Source of the DNA: Planctomycetota bacterium
GTDB taxonomy: Bacteria; Planctomycetota; Planctomycetia; Pirellulales; Pirellulaceae
Length of the DNA stretch: 45,678 nt
Reading direction: 5' to 3'
Assembly (NCBI GenBank): GCA_016872775.1
Contig: VGZA01000048.1
Span: forward strand, 1 to 45,678
Below are positions 34,982-42,806 of this stretch, piece by piece. Each line of letters begins with the position of its first letter. The first letter of the stretch is position 1. A program made the translations under genes and the position numbers. The notes under the pieces were generated by a model. That model was not told the DNA's origin, did not search any database, and saw nothing but the letters and a program-made list of their open reading frames with translations.

Positions 34982-36625
34982 ATGAAGCCGATCACGGTAC
35001 TCCTGGTCGAGGATGACGCCGAACAGGCTCGGCAGTTCCATAACTTGTTCCAGAAAGTGCGCGGTGTCCATTTCGACGTCCGTACTGTCGCGACCTTTGC
35101 GGACGGCTTGGGACAGCTCAAGCAGGCCTCGGTCGACGCCGTGCTGCTCGACGTCCGCCTGCCGGATTCAGACGGTGAAACGACTTTTGAACGGCTTCAT
35201 CGGCATGATCCGGAATTGCCGATCGTCGTCATCGTCGAACCGGGAGATACGATGCTTGGCATTCGCGCGGTCGAAGATGGGGCGCATGGCTATCTGGTGA
35301 AAGGGCGGATCAATACCAGCCAGCTGTCTCGCGCGGTCCGCTTCGCCATGAAGAACGCGCGGCTGCAGAACGCCGAATGGGATTCGCCGATGTTTCATCT
35401 GGCCCAGCAGCAGTTCATGAAAGCGGCCCAGCTGATGGGACTCGACGAGAACATCCGGGAACGGTTGCTCTGGCCACAACGCACGCTGGTCGTGACGCTG
35501 CCGTTTCGGCGTGACGAATACAATGAGGTGGAAACCGTATTCGGCTACCGTGTGCAGCATGTATTGACCATGGGACCGACGAAGGGCGGTATTCGCTACC
35601 ACGAAGATGTCGACTTGGGGGAGACCTCCGCGCTGGCGATGTGGATGACCTGGAAGTGCTCCTTGATGAATCTGCCTTTCGGCGGCGCGAAGGGCGGGGT
35701 GGCGATCGATCCGACTTCCCTGACGCGCGCCGAGCTGCAGCGACTGACGCGCCGCTACACGATGGAGATTATCGACATGATCGGGCCGGACCGGGACATA
35801 CCGGCACCGGATATGGGCACCAACGAGCAGGTCATGGCCTGGATCATGGACACGTACAGCCAGCAGATGGGCCACGCCGTACCGGAAGTTGTGACGGGCA
35901 AGCCGGTCGTACTTGGCGGTTCACTCGGCCGCAAGGAAGCGACGGGACGAGGCGTCGTCTATGTGATCCAGCACGCCTGCGAGCACCTGAAGATCGATCC
36001 GCGCAAGAGCACCGCCGTGGTGCAGGGCTTTGGAAACGTGGCCAGTAACGCGGCGAAGTTTCTGGACGAGATGGGCGTGAAAGTACTCGGAATCAGCGAT
36101 GTTTCCACCGGCATCCGCAACGAAAAAGGCATCGACATCGCCGCGGCGCAGGCTTGGGTCGACCAGCATAAGACGCTCGCCGGATTTCCAGGGGGGGAAC
36201 CGATCAGCAATTCGGAATTGCTGCAGTTGCCTTGCGACATCCTGGTTCCGGCCGCGCTGCAGAATCAGATCACCCAGGAGAACGCCGGGAAGCTGCAGTG
36301 CAAGATCATCGCCGAGGGCGCCAATGGTCCGACGACGCTGGAGGCCGATGAGATTCTCAACGATCGCGGCATCTTCGTCATTCCCGATATTCTGGCCAAC
36401 GCCGGCGGCGTGACCGTCTCCTATTTTGAATGGGTCCAGGACACCCAGAATTTTTCGTGGACGCTGGACGAAATCAACAGTCGACTGCTCAAGATCATGA
36501 CCGACTCGTTCATGCGCACGCTGAAACGGTCGGTCGAACAGAAGCTCGACATGCGCACCGCGGCATTGATCGAGGGCATCCAGCGCGTCACGGAAGCAAA
36601 ACTGCTGCGCGGACTGTTTCCGTAA
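34982..36625 (+). CDS. Fusion: response-regulator receiver domain + Glu/Leu/Phe/Val dehydrogenase (GDH)
   Basis: This 547-aa protein is two domains in one frame. Residues 1-115 are a CheY-like receiver: ITVLLVEDDAEQ (acidic residues 10-12), phospho-acceptor Asp57 in LLDVRLPDSDG, and Lys107 in GYLVKG. The conserved Thr/Ser switch position appears to be Val85 (VVIVEPGD). A linker helix follows (116-135). From about 136 onward is a complete hexameric-type glutamate dehydrogenase: PTKGGIRYH (199-207), Lys225, Lys237 in FGGAKGG, Asp277 in PAPDMGTNEQ, and an NAD(P) loop QGFGNVASNAA (348-358). It would interconvert glutamate and 2-oxoglutarate plus ammonia, with activity possibly tuned by the receiver. 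ATG 34982 has AAAGGAAC upstream; it is the third gene of the ald-mtnA cluster. A sequencing join is unlikely because both domains are whole. Confidence 0.93.
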   Translation: MKPITVLLVEDDAEQARQFHNLFQKVRGVHFDVRTVATFADGLGQLKQASVDAVLLDVRLPDSDGETTFERLHRHDPELPIVVIVEPGDTMLGIRAVEDGAHGYLVKGRINTSQLSRAVRFAMKNARLQNAEWDSPMFHLAQQQFMKAAQLMGLDENIRERLLWPQRTLVVTLPFRRDEYNEVETVFGYRVQHVLTMGPTKGGIRYHEDVDLGETSALAMWMTWKCSLMNLPFGGAKGGVAIDPTSLTRAELQRLTRRYTMEIIDMIGPDRDIPAPDMGTNEQVMAWIMDTYSQQMGHAVPEVVTGKPVVLGGSLGRKEATGRGVVYVIQHACEHLKIDPRKSTAVVQGFGNVASNAAKFLDEMGVKVLGISDVSTGIRNEKGIDIAAAQAWVDQHKTLAGFPGGEPISNSELLQLPCDILVPAALQNQITQENAGKLQCKIIAEGANGPTTLEADEILNDRGIFVIPDILANAGGVTVSYFEWVQDTQNFSWTLDEINSRLLKIMTDSFMRTLKRSVEQKLDMRTAALIEGIQRVTEAKLLRGLFP

Positions 36626-36636
36626 GGCGGACTGCC

Positions 36637-38067
36637 TCACCCCAGCAGGGCATCGACACGTTGGGCTCCGGTCACATCGACGTCGGTGAGACTTGCCTCG
36701 CGACCATCGTGGGGCAGCGTCAGCCGGCGATGATCGAGTCCCAGGGCGTGCAGCAGCGTCGCGTGCAGATCATGCACGTTGACGATGTCCTGGGTCGCGG
36801 CGTAGCCGAATTCGTCGGTCGCGCCATGCACATGCCCGCGACGGAAACCTCCGCCGGCCAGCCAGAGCGAGAATCCGTGGCGATTGTGGTCGCGGCCATC
36901 CTTGCCCTGGGAGATCGGCAGGCGTCCGAATTCACCGGTCCAGATCACGATCGTCGAGTCCAAGAGTCCACGTTGTTTGAGATCCCGCACCAGCGCCGCG
37001 CTCGACTGGTCGGTGCGGCGGCAGAGCCCTTTCAAGCTCTCGGCGTTCTTGCTGTGGGTATCCCAGGGCTGGCCCGACAGATACAGCTGCACGAAGCGCA
37101 CACCCCGTTCGACGAGACGCCGCGCCAGCAGGCAGCGCGTGCCGTATTCCTGCGTCGCCGGTTCGTCCAGTCCGTAGAGCTTCCGCGTGGATTCGGTTTC
37201 GGAGGAGAGGTCGAGCACCTCCGGGACGGCGGTCTGCATGCGGGCTGCCGTCTCAAATTGGGTCAAGCGGGCCGCCAGTTCCGAACTGTGCGGGTGCCGG
37301 TTCAGATGCCCCGTGTTGATCTGCTTGAGAAAGTCGAGTTGTCGGCGTCGTGCCGCACCGGAAATGCCTGACGGCGTCGTCAGATTCAAGACCGGATTTG
37401 CTCCGGAACGAAACGTCGTCCCTTGAAATTGGGCCGGCAGCCAGCCGGACGACCAGTTCCGTTCGCCATCGACCGGCAGCCCGCCCGGATCCGAGAGCAC
37501 GACATAGGCGGGGAGGTTTTCGTTTTCGCTGCCCAGTGCATACAGCACCCACGACCCCCAGACCGGCATGCCCGCCAGGAACTTTCCGGTGTGAATCAGC
37601 CTCAAGGCCGCTTCGTGATCGACCGATTCGGTCTTCATCGACCGCACCAGACAGATTTCGTCGGCGATGGCACCGGTGTGCGGCAGCAGTTCGCAGAGGT
37701 CCATCCCACAGCCGCCGTATTTCGCGAACTTGTAGGGGCTGCCGAGGCAATTCCCCTTTTGCTGGTCGAAATGCGCCTCCAAGTCGCCTCCGGGATACGG
37801 TTGCCCGTCGTACCTGGTCAGCAGCGGTTTCGGATCAAATAGATCCATCTGACTCGGTCCGCCATGCTGGAACAGGCATATTACCGATTTGGCTCTGCCA
37901 AAGGACGCACCTGGCGTCGGAGACGCGTTGCCGACCGGTTCGTCGCCTCGCGCGGTGCCTTGTTGGCGCAGCAGGTGCGAAACCGCCATGGAACCCAGGC
38001 TGCCCGCCATTCCACGGAGAAATACGCGTCGTGCCAGCATGTCAACCGGGAACGGAACGCCGCCCAT
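36637..38067 (-). CDS. DUF1501 domain protein, cytochrome-paired type
   Basis: This 476-aa exported protein has RR at residues 13-14 (ARRVFLRGM) followed by a hydrophobic segment, a Tat-like signal. DUF1501 landmarks are HGGPSQMDLFDPKP (68-81), WTGEFGRLP and GRDHNRHGFSLWLAGGG, placing it with the products at 688-2151 and 5182-6558. ATG 38067 is preceded by GTGGAG, which overlaps the end of the upstream PSCyt gene; the stop of that gene lies only three bases before. ATG 38040 is a weaker alternative that would also keep the RR motif. The gene faces the GDH fusion gene tail to tail, 11 bases apart. Enzymatic role unknown. Confidence 0.92.
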   Translation of the reverse strand: MGGVPFPVDMLARRVFLRGMAGSLGSMAVSHLLRQQGTARGDEPVGNASPTPGASFGRAKSVICLFQHGGPSQMDLFDPKPLLTRYDGQPYPGGDLEAHFDQQKGNCLGSPYKFAKYGGCGMDLCELLPHTGAIADEICLVRSMKTESVDHEAALRLIHTGKFLAGMPVWGSWVLYALGSENENLPAYVVLSDPGGLPVDGERNWSSGWLPAQFQGTTFRSGANPVLNLTTPSGISGAARRRQLDFLKQINTGHLNRHPHSSELAARLTQFETAARMQTAVPEVLDLSSETESTRKLYGLDEPATQEYGTRCLLARRLVERGVRFVQLYLSGQPWDTHSKNAESLKGLCRRTDQSSAALVRDLKQRGLLDSTIVIWTGEFGRLPISQGKDGRDHNRHGFSLWLAGGGFRRGHVHGATDEFGYAATQDIVNVHDLHATLLHALGLDHRRLTLPHDGREASLTDVDVTGAQRVDALLG

Positions 38068-38070
38068 GCG

Positions 38071-41000
38071 CTACTCCACGTAGAGGAACTCGTTGCTGGC
38101 CATCAGGGACTGGCAGAGATCGGCCAGAGCCTGGACGACTCCTGTACTCGATTCAGGATAATAGCCGGCCTGTTCGCGGAGGAACAATCGCGCCGCATCG
38201 AGTTCCTCGGTGCGGGGCGGCCTGCCCAGCGTGCGCCGGTAGGCGATCGCGATGCGTTGCGGGTCGTCGACCGGGCGCTCGGAAGCGGATTCGAGAGGGT
38301 TTGGCGTTGTCAGATCGACGGCCAGAGCGCGGGCCCGATTCGCGACGAATTCCGCGTTCAACAGACTTAACGCCTGCAGAGGCATCGTCGATCGCGGTCG
38401 GGAAACCGAGTTGAATACGAGCGAGGGCGCATCGAAAATCGCGAGCAGACTCAGCACCTGCGTGCGACGCTGGTAGAGGTAGATCGATCGTCGTCGGGCT
38501 CCCGTCGCGTTTTCTGGCACAACGACTTCACCCGCCGCATCGCGCGACGTTGGCACATAGGAACCAAACATCCGCGTATCGAGTTCACCACTGGCAGCCA
38601 GCAGGGCATCTCGGATCGATTCGGCGTCGAGCCGATGGAGCGGAAATCGGGAAAGCAGTCGTCCATCCGGGTCCCGTTCGAGCGACAAGCGGTCGGCGGC
38701 GCTCGATTGCCGATAGGTCGCGGACAGGACGATCCGTCGCTGAAGCCGTTTGACACTCCATTGATCGCTCTGCAGTTGCGCGGCAAGCCGATCGAGAAGT
38801 TCCGGGTGGGTAGGCGGCGCGCCGCTCAGCCCCAGATTATCGGCGGTCGCAACCAGACCTTCGCCAAAATGGTATTGCCAGATCCGATTTACCTGCACGC
38901 GTGCCAGCAGGGAAGCAGCCTTGGAGCCGGTTGCGGTCATCCAGTCGGCCAGGGCCAGTCGTCGCAGCGAGGTACGCGTTTCGGGTCCGCGGACCGCGAC
39001 AGTGAATGGCCTCGTGAAGTCGCTGAGCGCCGCGGGCATCATCGGCTCGACGGGGTCTTTGCGCGCGGCGTAATTCCCGCGCTCCAGCCAGTGGACCGTC
39101 GGTGGCTCGGGATGCATGTCGCTGGCCCAGTAGATTTTTCCCGGCGGGTTCCTGGTCAGCGCGTCGCGTTCCTGAACAATGCGGTCGGTCGCCTCCCGCA
39201 TTGCCTTGAGTTCACGGATGAACTCGTCCGGTTCAGCCTCCGTCGCAGCGCGCCCCGGAAGCAGTTCGATTCGAAGATTATCGATAACGAAACTGCGATC
39301 GCAGCAGTATTCCCAGGCGAACGCGCCATCGGGCAGATCGGCGGACGAAAGCGTCATGTTCTTACCATCGACCATCCCGTCGACGAGGTGTTCCAATCGG
39401 AACTTGTCGTCGCCCAGGTTCGTGATGCGCAGTCCATAGTTGCGTCCGGAGCGGTATCCGGCAGCGCCGATTTCCCCGACGCTCCGCGCGTCCGCACCCG
39501 GATAATCCAAGTGGACCGCGGTACTCCCACCCGGGTTGCCATCGATCAGGATGTTTCCGCCCGGCCGATCGCGCTGATCGTGGAAGTCGCCGGCCGCGAT
39601 CAAGTAGCCGATGCGCGCGGCGGGGGTGCCACCGCCTGGCAGCGTGTCGGCGATCAGGTCAAAGGTCACCTCAACGACGTCGTCCTTCCGTGCGGGCGTC
39701 CAGTCGAACGATTGCCGGGTGCACAGCCAGCGATCCCCGGCGGCGCCCGACTCCATGATCCATAGCTGGCCGTCGACGATCCGCGCGCCGGGCCGCGCAT
39801 CGACGTCAAGTTGTACCGCGGGCGTTCCGCCAGGAGTATCGTCCCCCGGCGCGGTGTTGCTCCAGTGTTCCGCCAGCCGTTCGTCGGCGACATCAAAGGT
39901 CGCCTCGAACAGCGATTCGCCGCGCGGCCGATTCGCGCGGACCCAGGCTGTGAGTTCCGATTGCTTTGTCCTGGCCAGTTCCGATAACGCATCGACGCGC
40001 CCCTGCCATTCCTCGCGCTGGCCGGCAAGCGGGGCGAGTACAAACCGATCGTTCGGCTTCTGCCATTGCTCGATGTTGAAAACCGGATAGAGAATGGACT
40101 GGAACTGGTAATACTCCCGCTGCGTGATCGGCTCAAATTTGTGGTCGTGGCATTTCGCGCACTGGATCGTCAGACCCAACAGTGAGGAAGCGACAATCTG
40201 CATCGACGATTCGAGCGCCGTATAGCGATCGATTCGCACCTCGTCGGGATTCCCGTCGCTTTCGCCACTGCCGTCCTGACCGTTACGCAAGTAATGGGTC
40301 GCCTCGAGCAACTCGATCGACTCCGGCGTCGCTTCGCCGCCGGGAACAAACCCGGCAATCTCGTCGCCGGCGAGCTGCTGCCGGACGAATTCATCGAAGC
40401 CCAGGTCGCGATTCCAACTCCGGATCACATAATCCCGGTAGCGGTAGGCAAGCGGCCGATCGGAATCGGCGTTGAAATAGCCGTTCGAATCGGAGTAGCC
40501 GGCGGCGTCCAACCAGTATTTTCCCCAGCGCTCGCCGTAGCGCGGCGAGGCGAGGAAGCGGTCAACCTGTCGTTCAGAACCGTCGGGGATTTGACCGACC
40601 TCGTCGACCTCGACTTCGTCCAATGGGGGTGGAATCCCAAGCAGATTCAGACTCAGCCTTCGTGTCAATGTTTGTTCGCTGGCTGGTTCGGCCAGGACCA
40701 GTCCGCGCTCTCGCAATCGGGATGCGATCGATTCATCCAGCGGATCGCGAAAGGCGGAGAATACCGAGGGAGGGACCTGGCTGGTGGAATCGGATGGGGA
40801 GTAGCGAGGCCCGCGCCGCGGGGCGTCCAAAGCTTGAAATGCCCAGTGCTCGCCGGACGTTCCGGCCTGCTGCATCCCGGGAGCGCCCTCGGAAATCCAG
40901 CGCCGAAGGAGATCCCGTTCGGCTGCTCCGAGCGGCTCGTCGGGAGGCATTTCGTTTTCGCGAACACGGAGCCAGAGGCGGCTGGAATCAGGATCATGGG

Positions 41001-41247
41001 GGGCCACCACCGAACCATGTTCTCCGCCCCGGAGCAGACCCGACGCGGTCGCCAGGTCGAGCCGCGATTCGGCCTTGGCAGGCCCATGGCACTTGACGCA
41101 ATGCCGCTTCAACAGCGGTGCGACGTCGGCGTTCCAGGAGGGGCTTTCCGCCGCTCGCGTCGCAACCACTTCGCCGGCGATCGCCAGCACCATGGCGGCT
41201 AACGTCGGACCTGCGACCGGTCGTGAAATGATCGAACGATGCTTCAT
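38071..41247 (-). CDS. PSCyt1-PSCyt2 (DUF1549)-PSD1 (DUF1553) exported cytochrome-like protein
   Basis: This 1058-aa protein has a signal segment at about 12-32 and a PSCyt1 domain with haem motif CVKCHG (from Cys50) and the DVAPLLKRH lead-in. DUF1549 follows (LNLLGIPPPLDEVE, YGERWGKYWLDAAGYSD) with a second haem-type motif CAKCHDHK. A beta-sandwich region lies at about 440-640 (GDRWLCTRQSFDWTPARKDD, FVIDNLRIELLPG), resembling a concanavalin-type module but without a clear LamG signature. DUF1553 closes it (VNRIWQYHFGEGLV, PTHPELLDRLAAQL, HRLDAESIRDALLAASGELD). It is the first gene of a two-gene unit with the DUF1501 gene three bases downstream, the same order as in the array at 688-10084. 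It is divergent from the SGNH hydrolase gene. Confidence 0.93.
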   Translation of the reverse strand: MKHRSIISRPVAGPTLAAMVLAIAGEVVATRAAESPSWNADVAPLLKRHCVKCHGPAKAESRLDLATASGLLRGGEHGSVVAPHDPDSSRLWLRVRENEMPPDEPLGAAERDLLRRWISEGAPGMQQAGTSGEHWAFQALDAPRRGPRYSPSDSTSQVPPSVFSAFRDPLDESIASRLRERGLVLAEPASEQTLTRRLSLNLLGIPPPLDEVEVDEVGQIPDGSERQVDRFLASPRYGERWGKYWLDAAGYSDSNGYFNADSDRPLAYRYRDYVIRSWNRDLGFDEFVRQQLAGDEIAGFVPGGEATPESIELLEATHYLRNGQDGSGESDGNPDEVRIDRYTALESSMQIVASSLLGLTIQCAKCHDHKFEPITQREYYQFQSILYPVFNIEQWQKPNDRFVLAPLAGQREEWQGRVDALSELARTKQSELTAWVRANRPRGESLFEATFDVADERLAEHWSNTAPGDDTPGGTPAVQLDVDARPGARIVDGQLWIMESGAAGDRWLCTRQSFDWTPARKDDVVEVTFDLIADTLPGGGTPAARIGYLIAAGDFHDQRDRPGGNILIDGNPGGSTAVHLDYPGADARSVGEIGAAGYRSGRNYGLRITNLGDDKFRLEHLVDGMVDGKNMTLSSADLPDGAFAWEYCCDRSFVIDNLRIELLPGRAATEAEPDEFIRELKAMREATDRIVQERDALTRNPPGKIYWASDMHPEPPTVHWLERGNYAARKDPVEPMMPAALSDFTRPFTVAVRGPETRTSLRRLALADWMTATGSKAASLLARVQVNRIWQYHFGEGLVATADNLGLSGAPPTHPELLDRLAAQLQSDQWSVKRLQRRIVLSATYRQSSAADRLSLERDPDGRLLSRFPLHRLDAESIRDALLAASGELDTRMFGSYVPTSRDAAGEVVVPENATGARRRSIYLYQRRTQVLSLLAIFDAPSLVFNSVSRPRSTMPLQALSLLNAEFVANRARALAVDLTTPNPLESASERPVDDPQRIAIAYRRTLGRPPRTEELDAARLFLREQAGYYPESSTGVVQALADLCQSLMASNEFLYVE

Positions 41248-41415
41248 GGCAGGGACTCGTCAGTCCAATAACGGCGGCGCAACTCGATGCAAGCGTCGAA
41301 GTTCAGTATACTGTGCCGCGAGTTGACACGGCCAGGCGCGACGGACGGATCAGGAAGCCGATCGCGGTATGCCGTGGATCGAATCCTCCAACGAAGTGAT
41401 GAAGGATCGGCGGGC
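41248..41415. promoter_or_regulatory. Divergent intergenic region between the cytochrome pair and the SGNH hydrolase
   Basis: These 168 bases should contain the promoters of both flanking units. The plus-strand gene has AAGGAT eight bases before ATG 41416. I found no clear -35/-10 pair and no palindrome. Confidence 0.35.
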
Positions 41416-42651
41416 ATGCGCAGGCGATGGGTGCGGCAATGGGCCTTTCGCGGGATTGCGCTGGCCTGCGGTGGAGTCGTTGCGGCGATCATCGCCGAAG
41501 TGGCGCTACGGCTCGTCGGGGTCAGTTTTCCGTTGCCGTACGTACCCGACCCCCACACCGGCTCACGACTGCGGGCCGGGTTCGCCGCGGAGTTTTCCAA
41601 AGAGGGTCGGGCGCGGGTGCGCATCACCAGCGACGGTCGCCGTGATCGGGAACGACCCGTGCCTAAGCCGGCAGGCACTTTTCGAATCGCGGTGCTGGGC
41701 GACTCGTATGCCGAGGCGCTGCAGGTCGATCAGGATCAGACCTTCTGGGCGGTGCTCGAATCGCAACTGAATGACTGCCCTCGTTTTGCCGGCCAAACCG
41801 TCGAAGTTCTGAACTTCGGAGTCTCCGGATTCGGTACGGCGCAAGAACTCGAGATGCTGCGGAATTATGTCTGGCCGTACCAACCGGATCTGGTGTTACT
41901 GGCGTTCCTGACCGGCAACGACGTGAGCGACAATTCCCAAATGCTGTCCGCGGACGGCGTCCGGCCGTACTATCGGTTGCGGGACAACGATCTGGAACTT
42001 GATCGGTCCTTTCAGAATCACCCTTATTATCGCGATGCGCTATCACCCTATTTCCGCTTCAAGGTGGCGCTGATCAACCGCTGCCGACTGTTGCAGGTTG
42101 GCCGGCAGGTATGGGCCGAATGGCGGCAGCGCGGCGGCCGACCGCAGGTGCCGGAATTGGAAGCGGGACTCGATCCGGTTTACGTCGAGCCGGCGGACGA
42201 CGACTGGCGCGAAGCCTGGGAGATTACGGAACGACTGCTGAAGCGCGTGCACGAACAGGTTACCTCACACGGCGCCGAGTTGCTGGTGGTGACCTTAAGT
42301 AACGGCGTGCAGGTGCATCCGGATCCCGACTTGCGAGCGCGTGTCGAAGCTCGATGGCACGTGCCCGACTTGTTCTATCCCGATCGGCGAGTCGAGGCGT
42401 TCTGCGAGCGCCAGCAGATACCGGTGCTGGTGCTTGCTCCACGGCTGCAGCAATATGCCCAGGACCAGCAGCGGTTCCTGCACGGATTCAAGAACACCCG
42501 TCTCGGCACGGGACACTGGAACGACGATGGCCATCGACTGGCAGGACTGTGGATCGCGGAAACGATCTGCGCCGCTCGCGAAGAACCCCGATCGGCGGGC
42601 GAATCGGCTGCGCCCGATGACGCCGGCCAAGGGCCGACTCAACGCCAATAA
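41416..42651 (+). CDS. SGNH/GDSL-type hydrolase with N-terminal membrane anchor
   Basis: This 411-aa protein has a single N-terminal hydrophobic segment (about 10-36, IALACGGVVAAIIAEVALRL), a signal anchor or uncleaved signal. The SGNH blocks are in order: LGDSY (94-98, nucleophile Ser97), NFGVSGFGT (133-141), TGND (166-169, oxyanion Asn), and HWNDDGH near the C-terminus with the catalytic Asp370 and His373. Such enzymes are esterases or acyltransferases acting on acetyl or other acyl groups of glycans and lipids; the substrate is unknown here. The frame extends upstream to 41287, but ATG 41416 has an AAGGAT site and starts at the basic residues before the anchor. A possible small gene overlaps its end. 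Confidence 0.92.
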   Translation: MRRRWVRQWAFRGIALACGGVVAAIIAEVALRLVGVSFPLPYVPDPHTGSRLRAGFAAEFSKEGRARVRITSDGRRDRERPVPKPAGTFRIAVLGDSYAEALQVDQDQTFWAVLESQLNDCPRFAGQTVEVLNFGVSGFGTAQELEMLRNYVWPYQPDLVLLAFLTGNDVSDNSQMLSADGVRPYYRLRDNDLELDRSFQNHPYYRDALSPYFRFKVALINRCRLLQVGRQVWAEWRQRGGRPQVPELEAGLDPVYVEPADDDWREAWEITERLLKRVHEQVTSHGAELLVVTLSNGVQVHPDPDLRARVEARWHVPDLFYPDRRVEAFCERQQIPVLVLAPRLQQYAQDQQRFLHGFKNTRLGTGHWNDDGHRLAGLWIAETICAAREEPRSAGESAAPDDAGQGPTQRQ

Positions 42652-42805
42652 TACGCTCAACTACCTCCTGCAGAATTCCGTCGAGCCGCCTCCCAATTAC
42701 CTGTGGCGTGACACCGATTACGAATCGATCGACCTGGTAGCTGGTGGTCCCGAAATGGAGAATAGCATCCAGCATTCCGCCTCGCGCCAGGAGACTCCGA
42801 GCTGA
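42617..42805 (+). CDS. Candidate small protein, 62 aa, overlapping the SGNH gene end
   Basis: The frame starts at ATG 42617, overlaps the last 35 bases of the SGNH gene in another frame and ends at 42805, two bases short of the convergent hydrolase gene's stop. By hand count the GC content of codon positions 1/2/3 is about 58/44/73 percent, the pattern of real genes in a GC-rich genome. The product is not arginine-rich as shadow frames usually are: it has acidic and amide-rich stretches such as NANNTLNYLLQNSVEPPPNY and RDTDYESIDLVAGGPEMEN. There is no clear ribosome-binding site, so translation would depend on coupling. I do not recognise a family. An antisense frame over the same bases is a competing explanation. 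Confidence 0.5.
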   Translation: MTPAKGRLNANNTLNYLLQNSVEPPPNYLWRDTDYESIDLVAGGPEMENSIQHSASRQETPS

Positions 42806-42806
42806 T

